Shown here one piece after another: positions 6,915 through 14,041 of a stretch of 34,603 bases of DNA. The DNA comes from Cricetibacter osteomyelitidis. Its GTDB lineage: Bacteria > Pseudomonadota > Gammaproteobacteria > Enterobacterales > Pasteurellaceae. Numbering within the stretch: position 1 is the stretch's first letter; the number at the start of each line of letters is the position of its first letter. The translations under genes were made by a program, and so were the position numbers. The notes below the pieces were generated by a model that was given only the letters and a program-made list of their open reading frames with translations, was not told where the DNA came from and ran no database searches. Location: positions 1 through 34,603 of the forward strand of contig NZ_SLYB01000027.1 in the NCBI RefSeq assembly GCF_004340985.1, given 5' to 3'.

Positions 6915-7777
6915 TACAGCAATTCTTCAATGGTTACACCATTTAAGCCTTCCGCCTGTACACTGATACGATAGTCGTTATAGCCTTTCGCCGGTGTGTC
7001 TTTTTCGCCGTTAATGCGTTCAACTTTTACGGCATCAAAAAGTTTATGTGCCGGTTGATTGCCAAGCTCGCTGTCGTGTTTAAATACAATCAACTTACGC
7101 GCAGCCATTTCACCGCGTGCGGCAGAACGGTCGTGTTCAAACATCAGCTGTAAAGCTTGCCAAAGTTTTTGCACGTCTTCATCAGAAAAACCGGTTTTTT
7201 CAGCAAGTTTAGCAGAGATAAAGCCGTGAACACGATAAAGGGCGTAAGGCACGATATATTTACGGCCCATTGTGCGTTCTTTTTCTAAATCTTTTTCGTT
7301 AGTCACCGCCATTCGCGTGATGGAAACCTCAAGCGGAACAATCGGGTCGATAGATTGTGCAAATGCCAATTGTACCGGACCTCTCACCTGTCCGCTATTC
7401 ACTTCGGTGGTCATTACTGCACCGAAGGCACGAATATCAAAAAAGTTTTTGCACATCCACGCAGTAACTTCACGGGCTTTTGCTTCATCTTTCGGCAATT
7501 TTTTCGCTTCCGGCTCAATACCTAATGCCTCATAAGCGCGTTTGTTTTGCAGATTAAGCACACTTTTCTCTTTAACATAAATCTCGAAGCCTGCTTCGTT
7601 TTCACTGCTCACTTCAATAAAATTACGGATTTTGCGTTTTAAGCAAACATCGGTGACTAACCCCTTACTACTATCTGGATCAAGGCGTGGCATATTGCCT
7701 GCATCGGGGTCACCATTCGGGTTTCCGTTGGTTACGTCAAAGAAAAAAACAAATTCATAGCGATTTTGAATAGTCAT
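6914..7777 (-). CDS. cas7: Cascade backbone subunit Cas7 (Csd2, I-C)
   Basis: A 287-aa protein beginning with the Cas7/Csd2 signature [26 protein letters not shown], followed by [16 protein letters not shown]. Several copies coat the crRNA spacer in the I-C Cascade. [14 protein letters not shown] and [20 protein letters not shown] are further family blocks. It starts nine bases after the cas8c stop and overlaps cas4 by one base. Length is normal for the family. Confidence 0.96.
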   Translation of the reverse strand: MTIQNRYEFVFFFDVTNGNPNGDPDAGNMPRLDPDSSKGLVTDVCLKRKIRNFIEVSSENEAGFEIYVKEKSVLNLQNKRAYEALGIEPEAKKLPKDEAKAREVTAWMCKNFFDIRAFGAVMTTEVNSGQVRGPVQLAFAQSIDPIVPLEVSITRMAVTNEKDLEKERTMGRKYIVPYALYRVHGFISAKLAEKTGFSDEDVQKLWQALQLMFEHDRSAARGEMAARKLIVFKHDSELGNQPAHKLFDAVKVERINGEKDTPAKGYNDYRISVQAEGLNGVTIEELL

Positions 7778-7786
7778 AATGTTTCC

Positions 7787-8170
7787 TTAATTTTCAGTTG
7801 ATTCAGTGGTTTCTTTTTTTATAAAGTAACTTTGTTCTTGCTGGAAATAGCCAATACCAAAACTTCCTTGTTCAATAACATTTAAATGTTTAGGATATTT
7901 TTCTGATAAACGATCTACTATTTCTCTTAAATCTTTACTGAGAGCAATAGCCATTCCAGGTTTATCTTTGCGCAGCCGCGCCAAATGATGTTTAGCACCT
8001 CTAACCAAACGAGGGAAAACAGAATACGGCACAGCGGAAGCCGAACCATAATAACGGTCTGCGATACCGGCATTTAATTCGCCTAATGCTTGGGTTTGGA
8101 TTCGTTCTAACACCGCAAATAACCTGCCTAGCAAATAAGCCCGGTCATCGCTTTCTTTATTCAAGCTCAT
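7787..8170 (-). CDS. cas11c: Cascade small subunit Cas11c from an internal start within cas8c
   Basis: In type I-C systems the small subunit is known to be translated from inside cas8c. Here an in-frame ATG at 8170 (protein MSLNKESDDRAYLLG..., 127 aa) is preceded by a full AAGGAG Shine-Dalgarno sequence with five bases of spacing. That is a far better ribosome site than chance inside a coding region. The product is helical, covers the C-terminal fifth of Cas8c and has the expected size. It would line the belly of Cascade between the Cas7 backbone and Cas8c. Confidence 0.8.
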   Translation of the reverse strand: MSLNKESDDRAYLLGRLFAVLERIQTQALGELNAGIADRYYGSASAVPYSVFPRLVRGAKHHLARLRKDKPGMAIALSKDLREIVDRLSEKYPKHLNVIEQGSFGIGYFQQEQSYFIKKETTESTEN

Positions 8171-9565
8171 AGGAACTCCTTGTTTAATTAGACCTTTTCT
8201 AAATTTTCGTTGTAATACCGCTTTCATTAACGCTACCCGCAAGCCGTTAATATCGCCATCGGCACGAATGCGGGTAATCAGTTGAGAGAGTAAACTCATT
8301 GGATACAAATGACCGGTGATAACAGCTCGCGCCATTTCTCCGGCGAGTACCGGTGATATATTCTCACTTTTTCCAAGCGATGCCGTTTGCAATAACAGCC
8401 TCCAAATTGAAGGCGGCGTTTTCCACGGGCAAGGTTCAAGTGCTAAATCCAGCCAATGTTCACTTAAATTTTTCGCCAGTTGGCCAAACGTGGTATCCAA
8501 CCAAAAACGCACAGAAATTCGGGCGGCATTTGGAGCGAGCCCTAAAATATAAAAACGGGTATTTTCAGACAACTTCGGTGCAACTTCTGCAAGCGGTCGT
8601 CCTTTGCTTATTTCTTGTAAAACATTAAAGATCTTTTGGTTTTCCTGCTCGTCATCAGGGGGCGCCATTAAGGCAGCAAAAAATTCTTCGGCAGCTTCGG
8701 CTTGAGCAGTATTATCCGCTTCCGCCCAAAAGACGGTGCTGCTATCACCAATGGTTAAACGATGGCTATTATTACGTAACAAATAATTTAAAGTGGTGGT
8801 GTAAGCAAAGGCAGCCTGTTCAGAAACAGGTGCATTACTGCCTTGTTCCTTACCAAATGAAGTAAAAGATTCTTTATTAAAGGAAATAATTGAACCGCCT
8901 GAACTTTGCCCGCCATAGACGCCCTTAATTGCAGGGTGAAGTCGGGCAATAGGGGCAATTTCACCACTGATTAAGCATAAACCCTGTTCAGTCTCTTCGG
9001 TGACTAACAAACCGGCCCAAAGATGTTGAGCGGCTTCTCGCTGATGAATATAACCACCGGTATCGGCTAATTTGAAAACAACATTCGCATCCAACATTTC
9101 AATCGGGCAGATAGATTCCGCAAAATGTTCAGGCTGCCATTGTTGAAAAAAACGACTCACGGCAATTAAGCCCTCATCGTGAGTATCGGCAAGCAATTCC
9201 AAATGGTACTGTTTAAAGGCTTCAAAGTTTTTTTCAGAGAAGGCGATAGGTTGTGCTTTCGCGGTGGTTTTGTCTTTATTGCTTTCCACGCCCAGCACAT
9301 AAGCCGTTTTATCCCATAAAAAATTGGGCTTAATACCGGAAGTTCGTTTTTCCGGACGAGGCACGCTCATTAATTTGGGTTGCGGCTTCTTATCCGCGGT
9401 TAAATTCGGAATCACGTTTAGCAAATTTCCATCCGAATCCAACTCCAACACCCAGCCGATTTTTTCTTCGCTAAAGCCATAAGACGGTACTTTAGCGCCA
9501 CCGGTTAAACGATCCGTTTGCCCTGCAAGGCGATGATAATAGCGTGTTAATGCAGATAAAATCAC
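7787..9565 (-). CDS. cas8c: Cascade large subunit Cas8c (Csd1)
   Basis: A 592-aa protein with the typical Csd1 N-terminus MILSALTRYYHRLAGQ and the later block LNYLLRNNSHRLTIGDSSTVFWAE. Cas8c recognises the PAM in the type I-C Cascade. The start overlaps the cas5 stop by four bases (ATGA), indicating translational coupling. The C-terminal part is probably also made as a separate small subunit from an internal start at 8170. Composition (29 of 60 G+C in 8401-8460) resembles the other cas genes. Confidence 0.95.
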   Translation of the reverse strand: MILSALTRYYHRLAGQTDRLTGGAKVPSYGFSEEKIGWVLELDSDGNLLNVIPNLTADKKPQPKLMSVPRPEKRTSGIKPNFLWDKTAYVLGVESNKDKTTAKAQPIAFSEKNFEAFKQYHLELLADTHDEGLIAVSRFFQQWQPEHFAESICPIEMLDANVVFKLADTGGYIHQREAAQHLWAGLLVTEETEQGLCLISGEIAPIARLHPAIKGVYGGQSSGGSIISFNKESFTSFGKEQGSNAPVSEQAAFAYTTTLNYLLRNNSHRLTIGDSSTVFWAEADNTAQAEAAEEFFAALMAPPDDEQENQKIFNVLQEISKGRPLAEVAPKLSENTRFYILGLAPNAARISVRFWLDTTFGQLAKNLSEHWLDLALEPCPWKTPPSIWRLLLQTASLGKSENISPVLAGEMARAVITGHLYPMSLLSQLITRIRADGDINGLRVALMKAVLQRKFRKGLIKQGVPMSLNKESDDRAYLLGRLFAVLERIQTQALGELNAGIADRYYGSASAVPYSVFPRLVRGAKHHLARLRKDKPGMAIALSKDLREIVDRLSEKYPKHLNVIEQGSFGIGYFQQEQSYFIKKETTESTEN

Positions 9566-10239
9566 GATTTCACCTCCTCTGCATAAAATGGCGGCACGTC
9601 AATCACCCCATTTTTCATTTCAGCTCTGAAAAAGTGCGGTCGATTTTCGTGATCAAAATCAATATCGTGCAACATCCAACCTAAATCTCGATTACGCTCG
9701 TTTTCTGCCAAACAACATTCCGGCAACGGCTCGTTATCATCAATTAAGGCAAAATTTGCCGCAAATTCACGCACGCCCATACAAGGTTGGTGAAAACATT
9801 GACCTTTTATTGCACGACGTTTAAACATCTCAATATGCTTAGTAATCGTTTCCCCTTCACCCGCTCTTTTGGTTAATACTGCGTGTGCTTCTATCACATA
9901 ACCGACATTTTTTAACACCGTCGCAGCACGCTGTTGACGCTCCTCTTCAATGATCGTATATAAATCCGCCACACTTTTACGCTTTATCGCCCCACTGATT
10001 TTACCGACGGAAATTTTACTCCCCAGCTCATTACGGCGAACAGATTCAAACCGAATCGGCTTTAACACATAAATCTTATCAATCACCCAACGAATTGCCG
10101 GCTTCCAATGCACCGCCGTCAAAATCCCCCGTGCCGCCGACGGCGTAATCACATCATAAGACACCCGCTCCACCTTCATTTCAGGACGGGTAAAACAGGC
10201 ATAATCGCCCCAAATATGGAGCTTGATTTTGTTTGGCAT
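9562..10239 (-). CDS. cas5c: Cas5c/Cas5d crRNA-processing endoribonuclease
   Basis: A 225-aa protein (MPNKIKLHIWGDYACFTRPEMK...). In type I-C there is no Cas6; Cas5c cuts the repeat at the base of its stem and stays on the 5' handle. Family blocks include SYDVITPSAARGILTAVHWKPAIRW and the C-terminal LGWMLHDIDF. A longer frame from a TTG at 10254 exists. ATG at 10239 is preferred because AAGGAA lies six bases upstream. Its 5' leader carries the solitary repeat, guide segment and GC-rich hairpin described separately. A perfect uptake signal lies within the gene (9631-9640), consistent with long residence in this lineage. Confidence 0.94.
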   Translation of the reverse strand: MPNKIKLHIWGDYACFTRPEMKVERVSYDVITPSAARGILTAVHWKPAIRWVIDKIYVLKPIRFESVRRNELGSKISVGKISGAIKRKSVADLYTIIEEERQQRAATVLKNVGYVIEAHAVLTKRAGEGETITKHIEMFKRRAIKGQCFHQPCMGVREFAANFALIDDNEPLPECCLAENERNRDLGWMLHDIDFDHENRPHFFRAEMKNGVIDVPPFYAEEVKS

Positions 10240-10266
10240 GGTATGTTCCTTCAATTATGTAATACA

Positions 10267-10286
10267 CACCTCCGCGGAGGGAGGTG
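10267..10286 (-). other. GC-rich hairpin in the cas5 leader
   Basis: CACCTCC and GGAGGTG form a 7-bp stem around a 6-nt loop, in otherwise A+T-rich DNA. Within it CCTCCGCGGAGG (10269-10280) is a self-complementary 12-mer. It lies about 25 nt after the solitary CRISPR repeat and 27 nt before the cas5 start. It may form the 3' boundary of the crRNA-like RNA or act as an attenuator or translational control element. There is no strong T-run on the minus strand. Confidence 0.55.
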
Positions 10287-10360
10287 AAAAACTCAGCAAT
10301 TAAAATAACTTATTTCAACTCACAACTACTAATGTAGTTGAAAACCCAGCATTTATTTAA
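10267..10360 (-). ncRNA. Predicted CreR-like crRNA-like regulatory RNA (solitary repeat plus guide)
   Basis: On the minus strand, 10340-10312 reads as a shrunken array repeat: stem CAACTAC, loop ATTA, stem GTAGTTG, then TGAGTTGAAAT. The last segment differs from the array handle TGAGTTGAAAC by only its final base. The guide begins at 10311: AAGTTATTTTAATT, then GCTGAG. The same 14 bases occur on the plus strand at 10394-10407, immediately 3' of TTC (10391-10393), the type I-C PAM, and that TTC lies in the -35 box of the promoter upstream. Pairing breaks down after position 14 (6 of the next 14 match), which would allow Cascade binding without a full target match. This matches the design of CreR RNAs that let Cascade repress cas promoters. 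Transcript ends are estimated from the promoter (about 10360) and the hairpin. Confidence 0.75.
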
Positions 10361-10366
10361 ATGTAA

Positions 10367-10395
10367 ATCATATATTATTAAATAACAAACTTCAA
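10367..10395 (-). promoter_or_regulatory. Sigma70 promoter for the crRNA-like RNA and the cas5 operon, with Cascade target in the -35 box
   Basis: On the minus strand TTGAAG (complement of 10390-10395) and TATGAT (complement of 10367-10372) are separated by exactly 17 bp. The expected start is near 10360. The plus-strand TTC at 10391-10393 sits inside the -35 and serves as the PAM for the guide-matching 14 bases at 10394-10407. This is the only good promoter I see between the SIR2 gene and cas5. It should drive cas5-cas8c-cas7-cas4 and, by tight spacing, the RT, HEPN, cas1, clbS-like and cas2 genes. Confidence 0.75.
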
Positions 10396-10452
10396 GTTAT
10401 TTTAATTTAAAAAATTTTGAGAAAAAAGAACCGTACTTTTCAGTTATCGTTA
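10396..10452. other. A+T-rich interval upstream of the cas5 promoter
   Basis: The gap between the SIR2 stop and the -35 box is strongly A+T-rich. It contains the body of the guide-matching target and an UP-element-like A/T tract (10401-10417). ACCGTACTTTT at 10430-10440 is a one-mismatch relative of the uptake signal. No terminator for the SIR2 gene is obvious. Confidence 0.5.
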
Positions 10453-13400
10453 TTAAACAGCATATCTGACTTCCGGAAGCGGATCATGTTTAGCCGTTTC
10501 TAATACTCTTAGCAATTCAGAATTTCCATCTTCTTCAGCATCCTCTATAAGATCCTTTGTAAATCTAACACAAGCTGCACGAATAAATGAAATGCTGACA
10601 GATTCCTCGCTGTATGGAGAAATTCGTTCGTAGTCTGTGCTGTCAAATATAATCGGAACAATCTCTGTTAACGATTTAATGTCCTCATCAGAAAGATAAT
10701 TCTTTTTAAACATTTCATTAGCAGTCCAAAGTAACGCTGCTAAGCCTTGTCTGCTATTTGAACCTATTAAATAGATAAACCTTTTAATTAACCTATTCAC
10801 AATAGGAGAATCTTGCATTTCTCTCCAAGTTAAAAGAGCATAAGAAGCATAAGCTGATTTATTAGTACCTGTAGAAAGAAAATTTTTCCTAATTATATTT
10901 TCTATTGGTTCTACCAAAGTTTCATCTGCAACAGCAAAATAAGGAAATGCCATCAAAATTTCCGGCTCATCAATTTCCCTATAGAAATCAAGTATTTTTT
11001 GAAAATTCGCTTCATTCAACTCATGCTGCGGTAACGCAGGGATAACGGATCGAGCTAAAACTTGGCTGATCAAATCGCCAATTCTTTCTTGCTCCCGTCT
11101 AAAATATCCAAATATGTCATCTTTATCTGCTGTTTTCCGCCAAGAAACCATTTTTTCAAAATAATGTATAGCTTGTTCATTCGATGGCAGCGCTTTAATA
11201 TTTTCAGCCTGTGCGGCATTTGCTACATCCATCAAAAATGCCTGATCAAATAAATCATTTTGCTCAAATAAATATTTTCTTATTAGCTTTTGTACCTCTT
11301 CAGGATTTTGATTAGGAAGTTCTAATAACACATAATTAAGTAACCCTGTTTTTGGGATAGTTTGGTAATTCGGGTTTTCTCCCCAAACTTTAATTGCAAT
11401 TTTTTTGCATTCCAAATCAGTAAGGAATTTATGTTTGATTAAAGGAAGTAACCGTAATAAGGCAGACGTATTTTCAGAAGAATCAAAAGATATACTTTCT
11501 ATGATTTCATCGATACGATGATCAAGTGCAATATTCTGTATTCGTTTACCTGGAAAATTTATAACAGGGTTTGCCCATTTAAAATCTCTGGCTGAAATTT
11601 CTCTTTGAAGTGGAAATGATAATGCATCTAATAAAATATCAGACTGCTCTTTTTCCGGTATGCTTTTGAGCGAAAATTTCACCAAATCTTTAATGGAATC
11701 AATTAGCCATAAATGTTGGAGTTTTGGATTTTTCCCTAACGACACAGCCAACCGAAAAATTTGTTTGGCTTGTTCCAATGTCGCCCGAACTGATACACGA
11801 GCTAAAACTTCAATAAAAACTCTTAAACGATCAATTGCATAATGAGCAATTTCAGATTGGCTTTCCCATTTTTGACACCAATATTCAATTGCAAATATGC
11901 TTTGATTAATTAAAAAATCTATATCTTCCTGATTAAAAATAGCAACTCTAATTCTAGAAAATATTTTCTTAATAACATTAGATGTTTCACTATTAGCAGA
12001 ACGAATAGCTAAAGAAAAACAATGAATATTATCAATATCTTCCAATTCAGCAATTTTCGTAGCTTGTTCCGCAAAAAAATTCATATATTCCCAACGCAAA
12101 GGAATTCCAACAGTATTAGATATGCCTTCTAACAATATCAAAGGATGCCGCTCGTTACTGAAAGTGATTGTGTTGGATTTATCTTTATAACGACCCGGTT
12201 CAAACAAAGGCTCAATTTCTTGTTCTTGTTGTTTATTCAACATTTTTGTAACTTTGTCTCCCAGGTATTCAATATAATCCCAAGGATCACATTTCTTTTC
12301 TTTATAATTGGATGAGAAAATATTAATTTTTTCTTCTAATTTATCAAAACTAATACCGCGCAATATCCAATGAGCCCAAGCCAATTGAGAAAGCAGATAA
12401 ATTGAACTACGGTTATTTCTATATGACTTGAGTAATTCACTGTATGCCTCTGTTATTAACAGCTTGCCCTTATCAAAGTTTCCAAGTTCAGCTAATAAAG
12501 AAGCCTTTCTTAATTTCCAAATAGGTGTATTTTCAGATATTGCATTTACGCTTTGCTCTAATGCAGGATAGTCAAATATATCCCGAGCCAAAATTGCGTG
12601 ATGATATGCCAATTCATTACTAATTTCTTGCCAGTATTTTTTTCCTTTTTCTAATATGGCGGTAGCTGTCTGAATAACAGATTTATTTTCTGCTTCTGCT
12701 TTATCCATCCAACGCGTGTTTTTTAAAACAATAAGAGCAATTTCCAATTGCTGTTGTTTAGTTAATGCGCAAGGTTTATCAGGATCACATACCGTCAATA
12801 ACTCTTCAATTAACCAGTTTGGCAAAATCTCATAGGTTATTTTGCAATGCCAAGCTATTTCATATAATAATTTCTCCCTTGAATTTATATTCATGGCAGA
12901 TAAGTTTTTGGAATTAGGGTATGGATCATTTATCTGGGTCTGTAATTGGAATCGCTTGAGGTTAGGACATACAAGCCATTTCGGATAAGATAATCTATCT
13001 TTCTCTAGTGATGATAGCTGTTCCTCAAGCAATCTTGCCGCATAATCATGGTCTTGATACCGTTTATGTCTTTCATCTTCAGACATTACTGAACGATGTA
13101 AGTTAGTTGGTTCCCATTCCCACGTGCTTTTAGGCTTAAGATTTTGTAATGTCTGAAGAAATATTTTCGTTGCCTCAAAATGACGCATATCCGAATCGTC
13201 ATAATCTTCAACCACCTCATACAAATCAATTGGTGCAATATTGATAGATTCTAAATATTTACGTTTGGCAGAGCTTAATTTCAACGCACCAACAAGATAA
13301 ATACGTCTAGAATGAGTTGCCAGATGGTCTCTTACCCAACCTGCCCATTGTAAAAAATTCGGATCATCTCCTGAAAACCCTAACAGGCATAATTCATTTT

Positions 13401-13992
13401 CAATAAACACTTGGCGTGCAAAATTCACAAATGCCGCATATTGCTGCGGATATTTTCTGTAATCCTCTTGGGTAAAAATTAAATCTTTGGTCACATCAAT
13501 AGTCCCATGCAATTTCACAATACGTGGAGATCTCGCACTAGAAAGATCCTCTTGTTTTGAAACTACGCTATACACAGGTTGATGTACTTCTTCCGAAGCT
13601 CGTTCAAGCAAAGTATCCCAATTGGTAGTCAGCACTTCCGTCCATGGCAATTCCAATAAAGATTTATGTAATTCTCCGTGTTCCCATGCAACATCGTTAA
13701 CTTCTTTTTTAATTAAATCGTGTAGGGCTTGTCTGCCAAAATAGGCATTGTATTCTTCAGCCAAACGCAACGGATCAGAGCTATTTGAATTTAATTCTCT
13801 AGTCAATCTTTTAGAAAAATTAAACCAAAGCGGTAATTTTTTATTGCTATCGCCCGTTGTTGCAGCACTTCGACTAAAACCGGCACCAATCATAATAGCT
13901 GCTCCATGATAAGAGTTATTTTCTTGCCACAGAGTAGATGCAAATTTTTTTAACTTTGAAAAATCATCAATTTGAGTAATATCTTTAACCAT
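10453..13992 (-). CDS. SIR2-domain defence protein (DSR-like), inserted between cas3 and cas5
   Basis: A 1179-aa protein. The N-terminal ~270 residues are a SIR2 domain: NAD-binding GAGFS (36-40), TTNWD (122-126, Asn124), catalytic-type His162 in VKLHG and GFSGDDPNF (205-213). The remaining ~900 residues are helical and repeat-like, without a motif I recognise. This architecture (SIR2 plus long helical sensor region) is that of defence-associated sirtuins such as DSR1/DSR2, which degrade NAD+ on phage sensing to abort infection. NADase activity is inferred from family and intact residues. It lies 49 bases after cas3 on the same strand and could be co-transcribed; the start has only a weak ribosome site. 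It is clearly richer in A+T than the cas genes (15 of 60 G+C in 11941-12000) and I see no uptake signal in 3.5 kb. These features point to later acquisition. Confidence 0.85.
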   Translation of the reverse strand: MVKDITQIDDFSKLKKFASTLWQENNSYHGAAIMIGAGFSRSAATTGDSNKKLPLWFNFSKRLTRELNSNSSDPLRLAEEYNAYFGRQALHDLIKKEVNDVAWEHGELHKSLLELPWTEVLTTNWDTLLERASEEVHQPVYSVVSKQEDLSSARSPRIVKLHGTIDVTKDLIFTQEDYRKYPQQYAAFVNFARQVFIENELCLLGFSGDDPNFLQWAGWVRDHLATHSRRIYLVGALKLSSAKRKYLESINIAPIDLYEVVEDYDDSDMRHFEATKIFLQTLQNLKPKSTWEWEPTNLHRSVMSEDERHKRYQDHDYAARLLEEQLSSLEKDRLSYPKWLVCPNLKRFQLQTQINDPYPNSKNLSAMNINSREKLLYEIAWHCKITYEILPNWLIEELLTVCDPDKPCALTKQQQLEIALIVLKNTRWMDKAEAENKSVIQTATAILEKGKKYWQEISNELAYHHAILARDIFDYPALEQSVNAISENTPIWKLRKASLLAELGNFDKGKLLITEAYSELLKSYRNNRSSIYLLSQLAWAHWILRGISFDKLEEKINIFSSNYKEKKCDPWDYIEYLGDKVTKMLNKQQEQEIEPLFEPGRYKDKSNTITFSNERHPLILLEGISNTVGIPLRWEYMNFFAEQATKIAELEDIDNIHCFSLAIRSANSETSNVIKKIFSRIRVAIFNQEDIDFLINQSIFAIEYWCQKWESQSEIAHYAIDRLRVFIEVLARVSVRATLEQAKQIFRLAVSLGKNPKLQHLWLIDSIKDLVKFSLKSIPEKEQSDILLDALSFPLQREISARDFKWANPVINFPGKRIQNIALDHRIDEIIESISFDSSENTSALLRLLPLIKHKFLTDLECKKIAIKVWGENPNYQTIPKTGLLNYVLLELPNQNPEEVQKLIRKYLFEQNDLFDQAFLMDVANAAQAENIKALPSNEQAIHYFEKMVSWRKTADKDDIFGYFRREQERIGDLISQVLARSVIPALPQHELNEANFQKILDFYREIDEPEILMAFPYFAVADETLVEPIENIIRKNFLSTGTNKSAYASYALLTWREMQDSPIVNRLIKRFIYLIGSNSRQGLAALLWTANEMFKKNYLSDEDIKSLTEIVPIIFDSTDYERISPYSEESVSISFIRAACVRFTKDLIEDAEEDGNSELLRVLETAKHDPLPEVRYAV

Positions 13993-14041
13993 TTTCAGCT
14001 TCTATAGTAACAATTCTTTTAATTGAATAATAAATGTTGCG

